DNA from: Paracoccus indicus
GTDB lineage: Bacteria; Pseudomonadota; Alphaproteobacteria; Rhodobacterales; Rhodobacteraceae
Length of the DNA: 64,000 nt
Direction of reading: 5' to 3'
NCBI RefSeq assembly: GCF_003056335.1
Contig: NZ_PYWA01000006.1
Coordinates: 248,001-312,000 of the forward strand
Position 1 is the first letter of the stretch; each line of letters starts with the position of its first letter. Made by a program: the position numbers and the translations under genes. Under the pieces are notes generated by a model, which was given only the letters and a program-made list of their open reading frames with translations, ran no database searches and was not told the origin of the DNA. Positions 16,071-25,517 of the stretch are shown in pieces.

Positions 16071-17411
16071 ATGGCTCACTTCATCGGATCCACAGCACCC
16101 CTGCGCATCGGCCTTGCGGCAAGCGCGCTGGCGCTCGGCGCGTCGTTTGCCGCAGCAGCAGAGGCGCCCATCACCATCGTCATCAACCAGTCGCCCTGGT
16201 TCCCCGGCTTTCAGGCAGTGGTCGAAAAATACGAGGAGGAGACGGGAAACACGGTCAATCTCGACGTCAATCCCTTTGCCGGCAGCCTGGAGAAGCAGCG
16301 CACCGCAGTCCGGGCCGACGAAAGCCCCTTCGACATCCTCATCATGAACGCAGGGTTCTTCGTCGAATTCTACAAGGGCGGCTTCATGCAGCCGCTTGCC
16401 GAGGTCGACGAGAACTTCGCGCTGGCCCCCGATATCTTCACCTTCGACGACAGCGTCTGCTGGGACGAGGCGGCGGCCACGATAACCTGCGAAGGGAATG
16501 GTAAGCTGGTCGGCATACCGGTCAATCCCTTCCTGCCGCTGTTGCACTACCGCTCGGATCTGTACGAGGAGAACGGGCTGGAGGTGCCGACGACCTGGGA
16601 CCAGCTCTACGAGAACGCGAAGACGATGCACAGCCCGCCGCGGGTCTACGGGGTTTCGCAGCGTGGCCAGAGAGGTGCGTTCGACGTTACCTTCGACGTC
16701 TTTCCCTATATTCTCAGCCATGGCGGCGGGATCATCGCCGACCAGAAGGCGGGCGATTTTACCGTCACCATCAACAGCCCCGAAACGCTGGCCGGTATGG
16801 AAACCTATCTGAAGCTTGCGAACGAGGTCGGTCACCCGTCTACCGCCGGGCAATCGCAGACCAACGTGATCCAGAACATGGCGACCGGTCGCGCGGGCCA
16901 TATCCTGGGGGTGCCCGCTCCGGCGCAGTTCGACGATCCCCAGCAATCGGCAGTCGTCGGCAAGGTGGATTATGCTGTCGTGCCGGGAACGGACGAATTC
17001 GGCCCCGCGCCGGTTCTGGGGCATTGGCTGGCCGGGGTGCCGAAGAACATCGCTGACGAGAACAAGCAGGCGGCGCTGGCCTTCCTTGCATGGTTCCAGA
17101 CGGACGAGGCGCAGCGCGCCTATGCCGAGGCGGGGTCGCCGCCGGTAAGCCGCGCCGTGATGACGTCCGAGATGGCAGATCAGGAACCCTACCGCTACAT
17201 GCGGGCGCTGGCCGAATCCATTCCCCACGCCCAACTTTCCTTCACCTTCCCCGAGGCGAGCCAGGTGCTTGCAGTGACCGAACTGCGGCTGAACCAGGCA
17301 ATAGGCGGAGAGCTCGAACTGAAAGCCGCGCTGAACGCCGCCGCGAAAGAGATCGCGACCGTGCTCTCGGATGCGGGCTACGAAGCGCCGATGCTCGACC
17401 CGCTCCAGTAA
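16071..17411 (+). CDS. Extracellular sugar-type solute-binding protein (family 1)
   Basis: A 446-residue periplasmic binding protein with a Sec signal peptide (hydrophobic core around 12-26, AAA-type cleavage near 30). The mature part follows the family 1 carbohydrate-binding fold: ITIVINQSPWFPGFQAVVEKY, a hinge with PFDILIMNAGFF, and LVGIPVNPFLPLLHYRSDLY. GGGAGG precedes the ATG. It delivers substrate to the two permeases and ATPase of this operon. Genes downstream imply a sulfated carbohydrate ligand, but the pocket cannot be read from sequence alone. A Cys pair (SVCWDEAAATITC) may form a disulfide. Confidence 0.85.
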   Translation: MAHFIGSTAPLRIGLAASALALGASFAAAAEAPITIVINQSPWFPGFQAVVEKYEEETGNTVNLDVNPFAGSLEKQRTAVRADESPFDILIMNAGFFVEFYKGGFMQPLAEVDENFALAPDIFTFDDSVCWDEAAATITCEGNGKLVGIPVNPFLPLLHYRSDLYEENGLEVPTTWDQLYENAKTMHSPPRVYGVSQRGQRGAFDVTFDVFPYILSHGGGIIADQKAGDFTVTINSPETLAGMETYLKLANEVGHPSTAGQSQTNVIQNMATGRAGHILGVPAPAQFDDPQQSAVVGKVDYAVVPGTDEFGPAPVLGHWLAGVPKNIADENKQAALAFLAWFQTDEAQRAYAEAGSPPVSRAVMTSEMADQEPYRYMRALAESIPHAQLSFTFPEASQVLAVTELRLNQAIGGELELKAALNAAAKEIATVLSDAGYEAPMLDPLQ

Positions 17412-17466
17412 TTCCCCTGATGGTTGCGGGCTTGTCCCGCGACCATCGATTTTCACGGAGCCCCCG

Positions 17467-18342
17467 ATGAAGACCGATACCTTCTGGCGTCACGCGACGC
17501 TATGGCCGGCGCTTGTCCTATTCTTGCTGCTGACCATCCTGCCGCTGCTCAAACTTCTGTCGCTCAGCTTTCACGACGTCGAATGGGTCAACCGCGATGC
17601 CATCTGGGATTGGGTCGGGCTGACCAATTACACCAAGCTGGCAGACGACAACCTGCTACGCGCCGGTGCGCTGAACACGCTGATCTTTGCGGTCGTGGCG
17701 GTGGCGATGCAGATGCTGATCGGCTTTGTCCTAGCCCTTCTGACGACGCGGGTCGTGCACGGGCGGGTGTTCTACCGCACGGTCTTCATCCTGCCGATCC
17801 TTGTGCCCGGCATCATCATTGGCGCGATCTGGAAGCTGATGTATTCCTATGATTTCGGGGTCCTCAACACCTTGCTTATAACCCTGGGCCTGACACCGCA
17901 GGACTGGCTGGGAAATCCGAACCTGGCGCTGCTCTCGGTGATTATCGTCGATGTCTGGCACTGGACGCCGTTCTGCTTCCTGTTGCTTCTGGCCGGTCTC
18001 GAAAGCCTGCCCGACGACATCTTCGAGGCCGCGAAGATCGACGGCGCCTCGCGTTGGCAGCAGCTGCGCCACATTACACTGCCCCTGATGCTGCCGACCA
18101 TCACAGTAACCTTCGTCTTCCGAATGATCCTGGCCTTCAAGGTCTTCGACGAGATCTACCTCTTGACGGGGGGCGGACCAGGCACCTCGACCGAGGTCAT
18201 CAGCTTCACCATCTACCGCCGCTTCTTCACCGAGGATCAGACCGGCTATGGCGCCGCCATGTCCATCGCGGTGATCGCGGTCATCGCCGCGGCCATCATC
18301 GCCGCAACCCGCGCCACCGCCGGAAAGGGAGCCAAGGCATGA
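17467..18342 (+). CDS. CUT1-type ABC sugar permease, MalF-like
   Basis: A 291-residue inner-membrane permease with six hydrophobic helices. The EAA loop that docks to the ATPase is present (DDIFEAAKIDGASRWQQLRHITLP). Permeases of the CUT1 family take up oligosaccharides and glycosides. CGGAG precedes ATG 17467. The stop overlaps the next gene by ATGA, so the two permeases are made in equal amounts and should form a heterodimer. Confidence 0.88.
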   Translation: MKTDTFWRHATLWPALVLFLLLTILPLLKLLSLSFHDVEWVNRDAIWDWVGLTNYTKLADDNLLRAGALNTLIFAVVAVAMQMLIGFVLALLTTRVVHGRVFYRTVFILPILVPGIIIGAIWKLMYSYDFGVLNTLLITLGLTPQDWLGNPNLALLSVIIVDVWHWTPFCFLLLLAGLESLPDDIFEAAKIDGASRWQQLRHITLPLMLPTITVTFVFRMILAFKVFDEIYLLTGGGPGTSTEVISFTIYRRFFTEDQTGYGAAMSIAVIAVIAAAIIAATRATAGKGAKA

Positions 18343-19226
18343 CCCACCCGACCGATATCCATGCCTCCTCGGCGCTGCCCCGTCGCCGCACCCGGCTTGC
18401 CGTCTCGGAACGACAGCTTGCGGTCGCCCGCCACCTTGTCCTGATGGGCTTCGCGCTTGTGGTTCTGTTCCCGTTCTTCTGGATCGTCTCGGCCGCCTTC
18501 AAGACGCAGATCGACCTGCTGGTCGGCAAGGTGTTCTTCACCCCGCATCTTGACGGGTTCCTCGACGTGATGTTCGACAAGACGTCGGATTTCGCCCGCA
18601 ACTTCGCCAATTCCATGGTGATTGGACTGATCAGCACCTTCCTTGTGCTGATTGTCTCCACGCTGGCCGCATTCTCGCTCTATCGGTTGCAATGGCCGGC
18701 CTGGGTGCTGCATTCGATCCTGGGGTGGTCGGTCATATTCCACCTCGTGCCGCCGATCACCCTGGCGGGGGCATGGTTCTCGATGTTCCGCTCGGTCGGG
18801 CTCGACAACAGCTATGCCGGGATCATCCTTGCCCACACCACCCTTCACCTGCCGATGGCGTTGTGGATGATGGGCGTTTTCGTGCGCGACGTGCCCAAGG
18901 AACTGGTCGAGGCGGCGCAGATCGACGGCGCCAAGGTGCCCGACATCCTCTGGCATGTGGTGCTGCCGATCGTTCGCCCCGGCTTGGCGGCCACCGGCAT
19001 CCTCACCTTCATCTTCAGCTGGAACGAATTTCCCGTGGCACTGGTGCTGAGCCAGCGCCAGACCGCGACCGTCCCGTTGGGCATCGGCAAATATGCCCAA
19101 GAGAACACGATCGCCTTTACCGAAATGGCTGCGGCATCGACGCTGTCGATCATCCCGGCCTTCCTTCTGCTGCTCTTCGCCCAACGCTTCATCGTTCGTG
19201 GCCTGACCTCCGGCGCAGTGAAATAG
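18339..19226 (+). CDS. CUT1-type ABC sugar permease, MalG-like
   Basis: A 295-residue permease with six predicted helices and the second EAA loop (KELVEAAQIDGAKVPDILWHVVLP). The N-terminal 30 residues are polar and cytoplasmic, as in MalG proteins. It is coupled by ATGA to the MalF-like gene and is followed nine bases later by the sulfatase, an arrangement that ties transport directly to desulfation. Confidence 0.88.
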   Translation: MTHPTDIHASSALPRRRTRLAVSERQLAVARHLVLMGFALVVLFPFFWIVSAAFKTQIDLLVGKVFFTPHLDGFLDVMFDKTSDFARNFANSMVIGLISTFLVLIVSTLAAFSLYRLQWPAWVLHSILGWSVIFHLVPPITLAGAWFSMFRSVGLDNSYAGIILAHTTLHLPMALWMMGVFVRDVPKELVEAAQIDGAKVPDILWHVVLPIVRPGLAATGILTFIFSWNEFPVALVLSQRQTATVPLGIGKYAQENTIAFTEMAAASTLSIIPAFLLLLFAQRFIVRGLTSGAVK

Positions 19227-19235
19227 AGGTTTCCC

Positions 19236-20768
19236 ATGAGAACGGTTCTTGTCCTCTTCGACTCGCTCAATCGCCACGCGCTCTCGCCCTATGGCGGCAA
19301 GACGGTGCCGACTCCGAACTTCGACCGCCTGGCCGCCCGCAGCGCGCGCTTCGACGGCCATCATGTCGGCTCGATGCCCTGCATGCCGGCGCGCCGCGAC
19401 CTGATGACCGGGCGGATGTCGTTCCTGCACCGCAGCTGGGGCCCGATCGAACCCTTCGATGTGACCTTCCCCGAGGTGCTGAGCCGCGAAGCGGACGTCT
19501 ATAGCCATTTCGTGACCGATCACTTCCACTACTGGGAAGATGGCGGCGCCACCTATCACAACCGCTACGACAGCCACGAGTTCTTTCGTGGCCAGGAGGG
19601 CGATCGCTGGAAGGGCGTCGTGAGACCTGACTGGTCGCGGATCGAGGCGCAATTCGACCCTGCGCAGGTCTCGCGCAAACCGCGCAGCTACAAGCGCCAC
19701 AACGTCGTCAACCGCGGTTATCTGAACGACGAGGCGGGGCATCCCAGCTTTCAGACCTTCGCCGCAGGGGTGGAGTTCATCGAGGAAAACAGAGCGGCCG
19801 ACGATTGGTTTCTTCAGATCGAGACCTTTGCCCCGCACGAGCCATTCTTCGCCCCCGACCGTTTTCGCGACATCGCCGGCGCGCGGCGGGACGGCCCCAC
19901 GCTGGACTGGCCGGAATACGGCCACAGCGACAGACCGCTGGAGGAACAGGACGAACTGAGCGCAAGCTATCACGCCTCGCTGGCCATGTGCGACGAGTTG
20001 CTCGGACAGGTGCTCGACAGCTTCGACAAGCATGACCTTTGGCAGGACACCGCGCTGATCGTCACCACGGATCACGGGTTCCTGCTGGGAGAACACGACC
20101 TCTGGGCCAAGAACCGGATGACGCTCTATCGCGAGATCGCGCAGATCCCGCTGTTCATTCACGACCCGGCGCATCCCGCAGCCGACGGCACGCATGTCGC
20201 GGGGCTGAGCCAGACCCCCGATCTGGCAGCCACCATCCTTGATTTACACGACGTTGTACAGCCGGACCAGATGGTCGCCCCCTCGCTGAGGCCTATGCTG
20301 GCGGGACATGGCTCGCCCCATGACGCGCTCATCTACGGCTATTTCGGCGGTGCGGTGAACCTGACCGACGGGCGGCACAGCTATCACCGCTATCCTGCCG
20401 ACATGGCACGGCAGGATGTCTGGCAATACACGCTCATGCCGACCCACATCTTCGATTTCTTCCACGAGGAGGAACTGCGCAGTGCGCAGCTGGTCCCACC
20501 ACTGCCCTTCAGTCGCGGCATGCCGCTGCTCAGGGTGCCGGTAAGCGAGAAGTCCGTGATGTATGCGACTTACGGCCCCGGATGCCTGATCGAGGACGAC
20601 ACGCGGCTCTATGACCTGACACTGGATCCGGCACAGGTGGCACCGCTCGACGATGCCGCGTTGGAAGCACAGCTCTCGGCCCGCATGGCCGGGCTGATGC
20701 GCGGCCTCGCCGCCCCGGAAGAGGCATTCCGGCGGATCGACCTGCCATGCAAGGTGCAGCCGACATGA
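19236..20768 (+). CDS. Formylglycine-dependent sulfatase without signal peptide
   Basis: A 510-residue type I sulfatase of the alkaline-phosphatase superfamily. The maturation motif CMPAR (Cys49-Arg53) inside GSMPCMPARRDLMTGR is the C-x-P-x-R site converted to formylglycine. Metal and active-site parts are visible: Asp9 in VLVLFDSLNRH, TTDHGFLLGEHDLWAKN. No signal peptide or lipobox is present, so the enzyme should act in the cytoplasm on a sulfate ester that has already been imported. The neighbours (ABC importer upstream, epimerase-like protein downstream) suggest a sulfated sugar. A matching activating enzyme is encoded at 25.5-26.5 kb. The exact ester is unknown. Confidence 0.9.
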   Translation: MRTVLVLFDSLNRHALSPYGGKTVPTPNFDRLAARSARFDGHHVGSMPCMPARRDLMTGRMSFLHRSWGPIEPFDVTFPEVLSREADVYSHFVTDHFHYWEDGGATYHNRYDSHEFFRGQEGDRWKGVVRPDWSRIEAQFDPAQVSRKPRSYKRHNVVNRGYLNDEAGHPSFQTFAAGVEFIEENRAADDWFLQIETFAPHEPFFAPDRFRDIAGARRDGPTLDWPEYGHSDRPLEEQDELSASYHASLAMCDELLGQVLDSFDKHDLWQDTALIVTTDHGFLLGEHDLWAKNRMTLYREIAQIPLFIHDPAHPAADGTHVAGLSQTPDLAATILDLHDVVQPDQMVAPSLRPMLAGHGSPHDALIYGYFGGAVNLTDGRHSYHRYPADMARQDVWQYTLMPTHIFDFFHEEELRSAQLVPPLPFSRGMPLLRVPVSEKSVMYATYGPGCLIEDDTRLYDLTLDPAQVAPLDDAALEAQLSARMAGLMRGLAAPEEAFRRIDLPCKVQPT

Positions 20769-21691
20769 TGCACGATGTCGTTGAGAAGGTCGCAAGCCTG
20801 CGGCAGTTGGCGTCGGTGCGGCAGATCACGCTGGACGACGGCCCCGAGCGTGGTGTCCGGGCGATCAGCTTCGACACGGGCGGCGGGCTGGCCTTCTGGG
20901 TTCTGGCCGACCGAAGCCTCGATATCGGGCCGCTCAGCTTCCGCGGAATGCCGCTTGCGTGGCAGCATCCTGCGGGGTTCATCGCACCCGGACTGCATCA
21001 TGCAGAGGCCGATGGCGGCACCGGCATCGAGCGGAGCCTGTCGGGCTTTCTGGTGACATGCGGACTCGACAATGCCCGCCAGCCACGTGATGGCCTGCCC
21101 TTGCATGGCAGCCTGCCGTTGACGCCGGCCCGCGTGACGGCATGCGGCGAAGACTGGGCACGGCCCGTCCCGCTGCTCTTTGCCGAAGGCGAGGTCGTGA
21201 CGGCACATCTGCGCGGCGCCTGTTTCCGTTTCCATCGCAGGATCGAGGCCGAGGTCGGTGGCAGGTCGCTGACCCTGATCGACCGGGTCGAGAATATCGG
21301 ACCGGAAACGGCAGAGATGCACATCCTCTATCATGCCAATTTCGGCTATCCGATGGTCGCCGCAGACACCCGGCTGTGGCTCGATGCGGCGCCGCTTGCC
21401 ACGATGGATGGCGAGGTCCGGTGCCATCCGACGCCCGGCGGCGCATCCATCCGTATGGGCCGTCCCGACTGCGACGCCTGGCCGGCGGTCGGTGCGAAGA
21501 TCGAAAGCGACCTGCCATTCATGCAGGTCTGGAAGGATGCACGCCCGCGTCGGAACATCCTGGCGTTGGAACCCAGCAACTGCGATCGCGAGGCCGATGG
21601 CACCAGCGGGCCGGGAAATACGCTCACTCCGGGAGAAAGCTGGCAGACCCGGCTCCGTTTCACTTTTTCGTCCAATTCGCAGGGAGAATGA
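20765..21691 (+). CDS. DUF4432 family protein, aldose-1-epimerase-like
   Basis: A 308-residue protein of the DUF4432 family, which has the galactose mutarotase-like β-sandwich. Recognisable pieces are [29 protein letters not shown] and [12 protein letters not shown], holding the His and Asp/Glu residues expected for sugar handling. Members are thought to bind or epimerise carbohydrates; no specific reaction is proven. It overlaps the sulfatase stop by ATGA at 20765 (an ATG at 20747 is possible) and is followed two bases later by the ATPase, so it belongs to the same unit and probably works on the desulfated product. Confidence 0.8.
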   Translation: MMHDVVEKVASLRQLASVRQITLDDGPERGVRAISFDTGGGLAFWVLADRSLDIGPLSFRGMPLAWQHPAGFIAPGLHHAEADGGTGIERSLSGFLVTCGLDNARQPRDGLPLHGSLPLTPARVTACGEDWARPVPLLFAEGEVVTAHLRGACFRFHRRIEAEVGGRSLTLIDRVENIGPETAEMHILYHANFGYPMVAADTRLWLDAAPLATMDGEVRCHPTPGGASIRMGRPDCDAWPAVGAKIESDLPFMQVWKDARPRRNILALEPSNCDREADGTSGPGNTLTPGESWQTRLRFTFSSNSQGE

Positions 21692-21692
21692 C

Positions 21693-22751
21693 ATGGCAGA
21701 TGTACGGTTGGACGGTCTGTCCAAGAGCTTTGGAAAACTCGATGTCATCAAGGACATCTCGCTCGAGATCGAAGATGGCGAGTTCGTGGTGCTCATCGGT
21801 CCCTCGGGCTGCGGCAAGTCCACGTTGCTCAGAATGATTGCCGGGCTGGAAAGTATTTCGTCGGGCAGGCTGGATATCGGCGGTCTGCCTATGAACGACG
21901 TGCCGTCGCGCGATCGCGGCATCTCGATGGTATTTCAGAGCTATGCGCTCTATCCCCATATGAACACCGCCGACAACATGTCGTTCTCGCTCCGGCTGGC
22001 CGGCGAAGACGTAGCGACGCGGCTGGGCAAGGTGGCACGCGCTGCGGAAACCCTGGGGCTCGAACCTTACCTCGATCGCCTGCCGAAGCAGTTGTCCGGC
22101 GGCCAGCGGCAACGGGTGGCGATGGGCCGTGCGATCGTCCGCAAGCCCGAGGTCTTCCTGTTCGATGAACCGCTCTCTAACCTCGATGCGAAGCTGCGGG
22201 TCAAGATGCGGGCCGAACTCAAGGAACTGCATCAGAAGTTGAAGACGACGACGATCTATGTGACGCACGATCAGGTCGAGGCGATGACGCTGGCCGACCG
22301 CATCGTGGTTCTGCGCGATGGCGAGATCGAGCAGATCGGCACGCCGCTGGAGCTTTATGACAACCCGGCCAAAGCCTTCGTCGGCTCATTCCTCGGATCG
22401 CCGACGATGAACCTTCTGGACTTGGAAGTCTCGGCAGAGGACACCGCGATGGCTCGGTTTTCCGACGGTGACGCCATTCGCCTCGCATTGCCAGCGACGC
22501 CGGGGCGGGCGACCGTCGGCATCCGGCCCGAATGCTTCACGCTGCGGTCCGCGGACGCGCCGGGCGCGCTGCGCGCCGAGGTCGTCGTGGTCGAGCCGAC
22601 CGGCGCATCCACCGAGCTGCTGGTGCGCAAGGCCGGGCAGAACATCACCGTGTTGACGCATGAAAGGCTGAACACGAGGCCAGGTGACAATGTCTGGCTG
22701 GTCCCGGACGTCGATCGTGTGCACACCTTCAATGACGACGCTGCCGCATGA
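21693..22751 (+). CDS. ABC sugar importer ATPase (MalK/UgpC-like)
   Basis: A 352-residue ATPase. Walker [10 protein letters not shown] (36-44), signature LSGGQRQR (134-141), Walker [13 protein letters not shown] and the switch His in [10 protein letters not shown] are complete. The C-terminal 110 residues form the TOBE/OB regulatory domain typical of CUT1 ATPases ([10 protein letters not shown]). It energises the two permeases of this operon and is the last gene in the run. A purine-rich AGGGAGAA precedes the ATG. Confidence 0.9.
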   Translation: MADVRLDGLSKSFGKLDVIKDISLEIEDGEFVVLIGPSGCGKSTLLRMIAGLESISSGRLDIGGLPMNDVPSRDRGISMVFQSYALYPHMNTADNMSFSLRLAGEDVATRLGKVARAAETLGLEPYLDRLPKQLSGGQRQRVAMGRAIVRKPEVFLFDEPLSNLDAKLRVKMRAELKELHQKLKTTTIYVTHDQVEAMTLADRIVVLRDGEIEQIGTPLELYDNPAKAFVGSFLGSPTMNLLDLEVSAEDTAMARFSDGDAIRLALPATPGRATVGIRPECFTLRSADAPGALRAEVVVVEPTGASTELLVRKAGQNITVLTHERLNTRPGDNVWLVPDVDRVHTFNDDAAA

Positions 22752-23696
22752 GCTGGATCAGGCCCGTCGGTCATCCCGATGGGCGCACCGAACGCCTTCC
22801 GGATTGCGGGGAGCCCTTCGCACCGTCATTCCCGCAGCTGCACATGCCTCGTGAGGCAACGCCCCGGCCGGACCGGCAATGATATTGCAACAAACCTCGG
22901 AGAGGCGAATAGTCAGAGCACCATGTCCGATCTGAACATGTCCGGCGCCGGAGCAATATGCTGCACGGCTCTCGGAGCGGGGGAATCTTCACGCCATCAC
23001 GTGGCGATGCGACTGCATCGCCGGTCTTGCGGGCCGATGGGACATGTCGACCGCACCGCTCTGCAACGTCACACGGCCGATCCTGGCAGTCGTTCGGTTT
23101 CCGTATCGGACAGTTTCGACCCGTCAGGAGGAATAGGCTTCCATGGTCCTTTGAACCGACTCCCGCCCTTGTCTGCAGGTCCGTTTCAGATCATCGAATT
23201 GCGACCGGGCGGTATGGAAGAGCGATGCCCGCAACGAAAGGAAACCGCCTCTTCATGCAGTCACAGATGTCCGATGAGAATTGGAAGGATGTCATCATGC
23301 GGAAATGGAAAGGGGCATTGGATCGTCGGGGGTGGACAGCAGTGACAAGCGGGCGTTCGGCGCTTCTTAACTCGGCAGCGTCCAAGCGCCTTCAGAGTAC
23401 CATCGACCCCGCGGAAAAGCCGGGCATGACGCCAAGAATGCGATGATCGGGCGGGTATGGCGCCGTCGTGTGCCTCATTGTCCTTGCAGAACCTCATCCC
23501 GTTCTTCGAACGCGTTCTGGGAACGGGGATCAGGACCAATACGCTTGTTCCCCTTGGCCGAGCACCACACCGCAACAAACAACGGATCGGCTTCGATGAC
23601 GCTTTACCTTGACCATGATCTCGGTTCGTGGCCAGTCTGTCGCCAAGGCGCGATCCGTTATGCTTGGCCGCTCAGTCTCGGCGAGGGGGGGCGCAC
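22752..23696. other. Gene-free stretch of about 0.95 kb
   Basis: No frame has recognisable domains or good codon bias. A 34-codon frame starting at 23596 ends with a TGA overlapping the ClC start (ATGA), so a small coupled leader is possible, but its codon use is poor. Operon terminator and the ClC promoter are expected here. Confidence 0.4.
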
Positions 23697-25502
23697 ATGA
23701 TCGCCTTCCGCAGAGATGGGCCCGCGACGCTCCGCAGTCACCATGGGCTTGCAATTGCAGCGCGAGGTAAGCTTTTGCGGCGGCGGCTGTTCGCGCGGGG
23801 GAACGCGATCGGGTTCATGATCCTGGCGGTCGCCGTAGGCGCGTTGTCGGGGGCGGTTGTCAGCGCGATCGGTTTGGCCTCGCAAGGGCTGCACAGCTTG
23901 TTTTACGGCGTACCCTTCGGCGCCGGGCTTAGTGGCTCGGACCTGACGCGCAACTGGATTCTGGTTGTGGTACCGGCTCTGGGCGGTCTGCTGACCACGC
24001 TGCTTCTTAAGCTGCGCCGGCGCACCGGTTCCATCGTCGATCCGATTGAGGCGAACGCACTCTATGGCGGGCGGATGTCGCTGACCGACAGTCTCTGGGT
24101 TAGCTTCCAGAACCTCGCCTCGAACGGGTTCGGGCTGTCGGCGGGGCTCGAGGCGGCCTATACTCAGATGTCGTCCGGCATCGCATCGAAGTTGGGGCTG
24201 AAGCTGAAACTGCGGCGTGAGGATATGCGCGTGCTGGTCGGCTGCGGCGCGGCCGGCGCCATCGCCTCCGCCTTCGGCGCGCCGCTGACCGGCGCGTTTT
24301 ACGCCTTTGAGCTGATCATCGGCACCTACAGCGCGATTTCGCTGGCCCCGGTGATCGCTGCGGCCATCGTCGCGATGCTGGTCTCGCGCGCGATCGGGGG
24401 CGAGCCCTTCACGATCGAGGTCGGCCCCATCGGCCTGATCACCGCCATCGATTTTCTGCCCGCGCTGGCGATGGGCGGGATCTGCTCAGGTCTGGGCATT
24501 CTGGTGATGATCGGCGTCACGCGGACGGAGCGACTGGCGAGCCTGGCCCGGATCCCTGCATGGGCGCGCCCGGCCACCGGCGGGCTGCTGGTCGGCGGCC
24601 TTGCGCTGATCTCGCCGCAGGTGATGTCGGCGGGGCATGGCGCGATGCACCTTAACCTGGAACATGACGTCGCTTGGACCGCATTGGCTGGCCTCTTCGT
24701 ACTGAAGGCGCTGGCGACGGCGCTCACCATCGGCTCGGGCTTTCGCGGCGGCCTGTTCTTCGCCTCGCTGCTGCTAGGCGCGCTGGTCGGCAAGGCACTG
24801 GCGGTGCCGCTGGAATGGCTGGTGCCCGGCATGCTGTCCTCGGCCGCGCTTGCGGTGATCGGGATGAGCGCGTTCGGCGTCGCGGTGATCGGTGGGCCGC
24901 TGGCAATGACTTTCCTCGCGCTCGAGGTAACGGGCGAGTTCCCCATCGCCGTCCTCGTGCTGGCGGCGTCAATCACCTCGTCGCTCGTCGTGCGGCAGGT
25001 CTTCGGCTATTCGTTCAGCACCTGGCGCTTCCATCTGCGCGGAGAGACGATCCGCAGCGCCCATGACGTCGGCTGGATCCGCAATCTGACAGTTGACCGC
25101 CTGATGCGCCGCGACGTGGTGACCGCACGCGCCGACATGACCCCGGACGAGTTCCGGCAGGCCTTCCCCCTGGGCTCGACGCAGCGGGTGATCGTGGCGG
25201 TCGCGGACAACGCCTATGCGGCGATCGTGATGGTTTCCGAGATCCATGCCGATGCCGACGCTGCCGAGCCGAGCACCGATCTGACTGACTTCTTCCACCA
25301 ACAGGCCGACATCCTGCTGCCGGGGATGAACGCGCGACAGGCCGCTACCCTTTTCGAGAGCAGCCAGACCGAGTCGCTGGCCGTTGTCAGCGACCGGATC
25401 GAACGACGGGTTCTTGGCCTTCTGACCGAGGCCCACACTCTGCGCCGCTATAGCGAGGAACTGGACAAGCAGCGCCGCGACATCATAGGCGCGGCGGAAT
25501 AG
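23697..25502 (+). CDS. ClC-family anion channel/transporter with CBS-like C-terminus
   Basis: A 601-residue membrane protein. Ten or more helices occupy residues 40-445, followed by a cytoplasmic region with two CBS-like units (LTVDRLMRRDVVTARADMTPDEF; LLPGMNARQAATLFESSQTESLAVV). The motif GLSAGLEAAYTQ stands where ClC proteins have GxExP, keeping a Glu at the gating position but with a changed surround; GFRGGLFFASLLLG replaces GxFxP. It may carry chloride or another small anion. Its neighbour is the formylglycine-generating enzyme 15 bp downstream, which suggests a link to sulfate-ester metabolism. Confidence 0.85.
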   Translation: MIAFRRDGPATLRSHHGLAIAARGKLLRRRLFARGNAIGFMILAVAVGALSGAVVSAIGLASQGLHSLFYGVPFGAGLSGSDLTRNWILVVVPALGGLLTTLLLKLRRRTGSIVDPIEANALYGGRMSLTDSLWVSFQNLASNGFGLSAGLEAAYTQMSSGIASKLGLKLKLRREDMRVLVGCGAAGAIASAFGAPLTGAFYAFELIIGTYSAISLAPVIAAAIVAMLVSRAIGGEPFTIEVGPIGLITAIDFLPALAMGGICSGLGILVMIGVTRTERLASLARIPAWARPATGGLLVGGLALISPQVMSAGHGAMHLNLEHDVAWTALAGLFVLKALATALTIGSGFRGGLFFASLLLGALVGKALAVPLEWLVPGMLSSAALAVIGMSAFGVAVIGGPLAMTFLALEVTGEFPIAVLVLAASITSSLVVRQVFGYSFSTWRFHLRGETIRSAHDVGWIRNLTVDRLMRRDVVTARADMTPDEFRQAFPLGSTQRVIVAVADNAYAAIVMVSEIHADADAAEPSTDLTDFFHQQADILLPGMNARQAATLFESSQTESLAVVSDRIERRVLGLLTEAHTLRRYSEELDKQRRDIIGAAE

Positions 25503-25517
25503 GAAAGAAGGGGCAGG

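Noticed and set aside
18246..20195. Long frame opposite the permease and sulfatase genes
   Set aside because: Crosses two genuine genes on the other strand and has repeat-like Arg/His/Gly composition.
22779..23446. Possible genes between the ABC ATPase and ClC gene
   Set aside because: Frames overlap each other on both strands, lack ribosome sites and show no protein-like pattern.
23596..23700. 34-codon leader overlapping the ClC start by ATGA
   Set aside because: Weak third-position bias and no ribosome site; kept only as a note in the gap entry.
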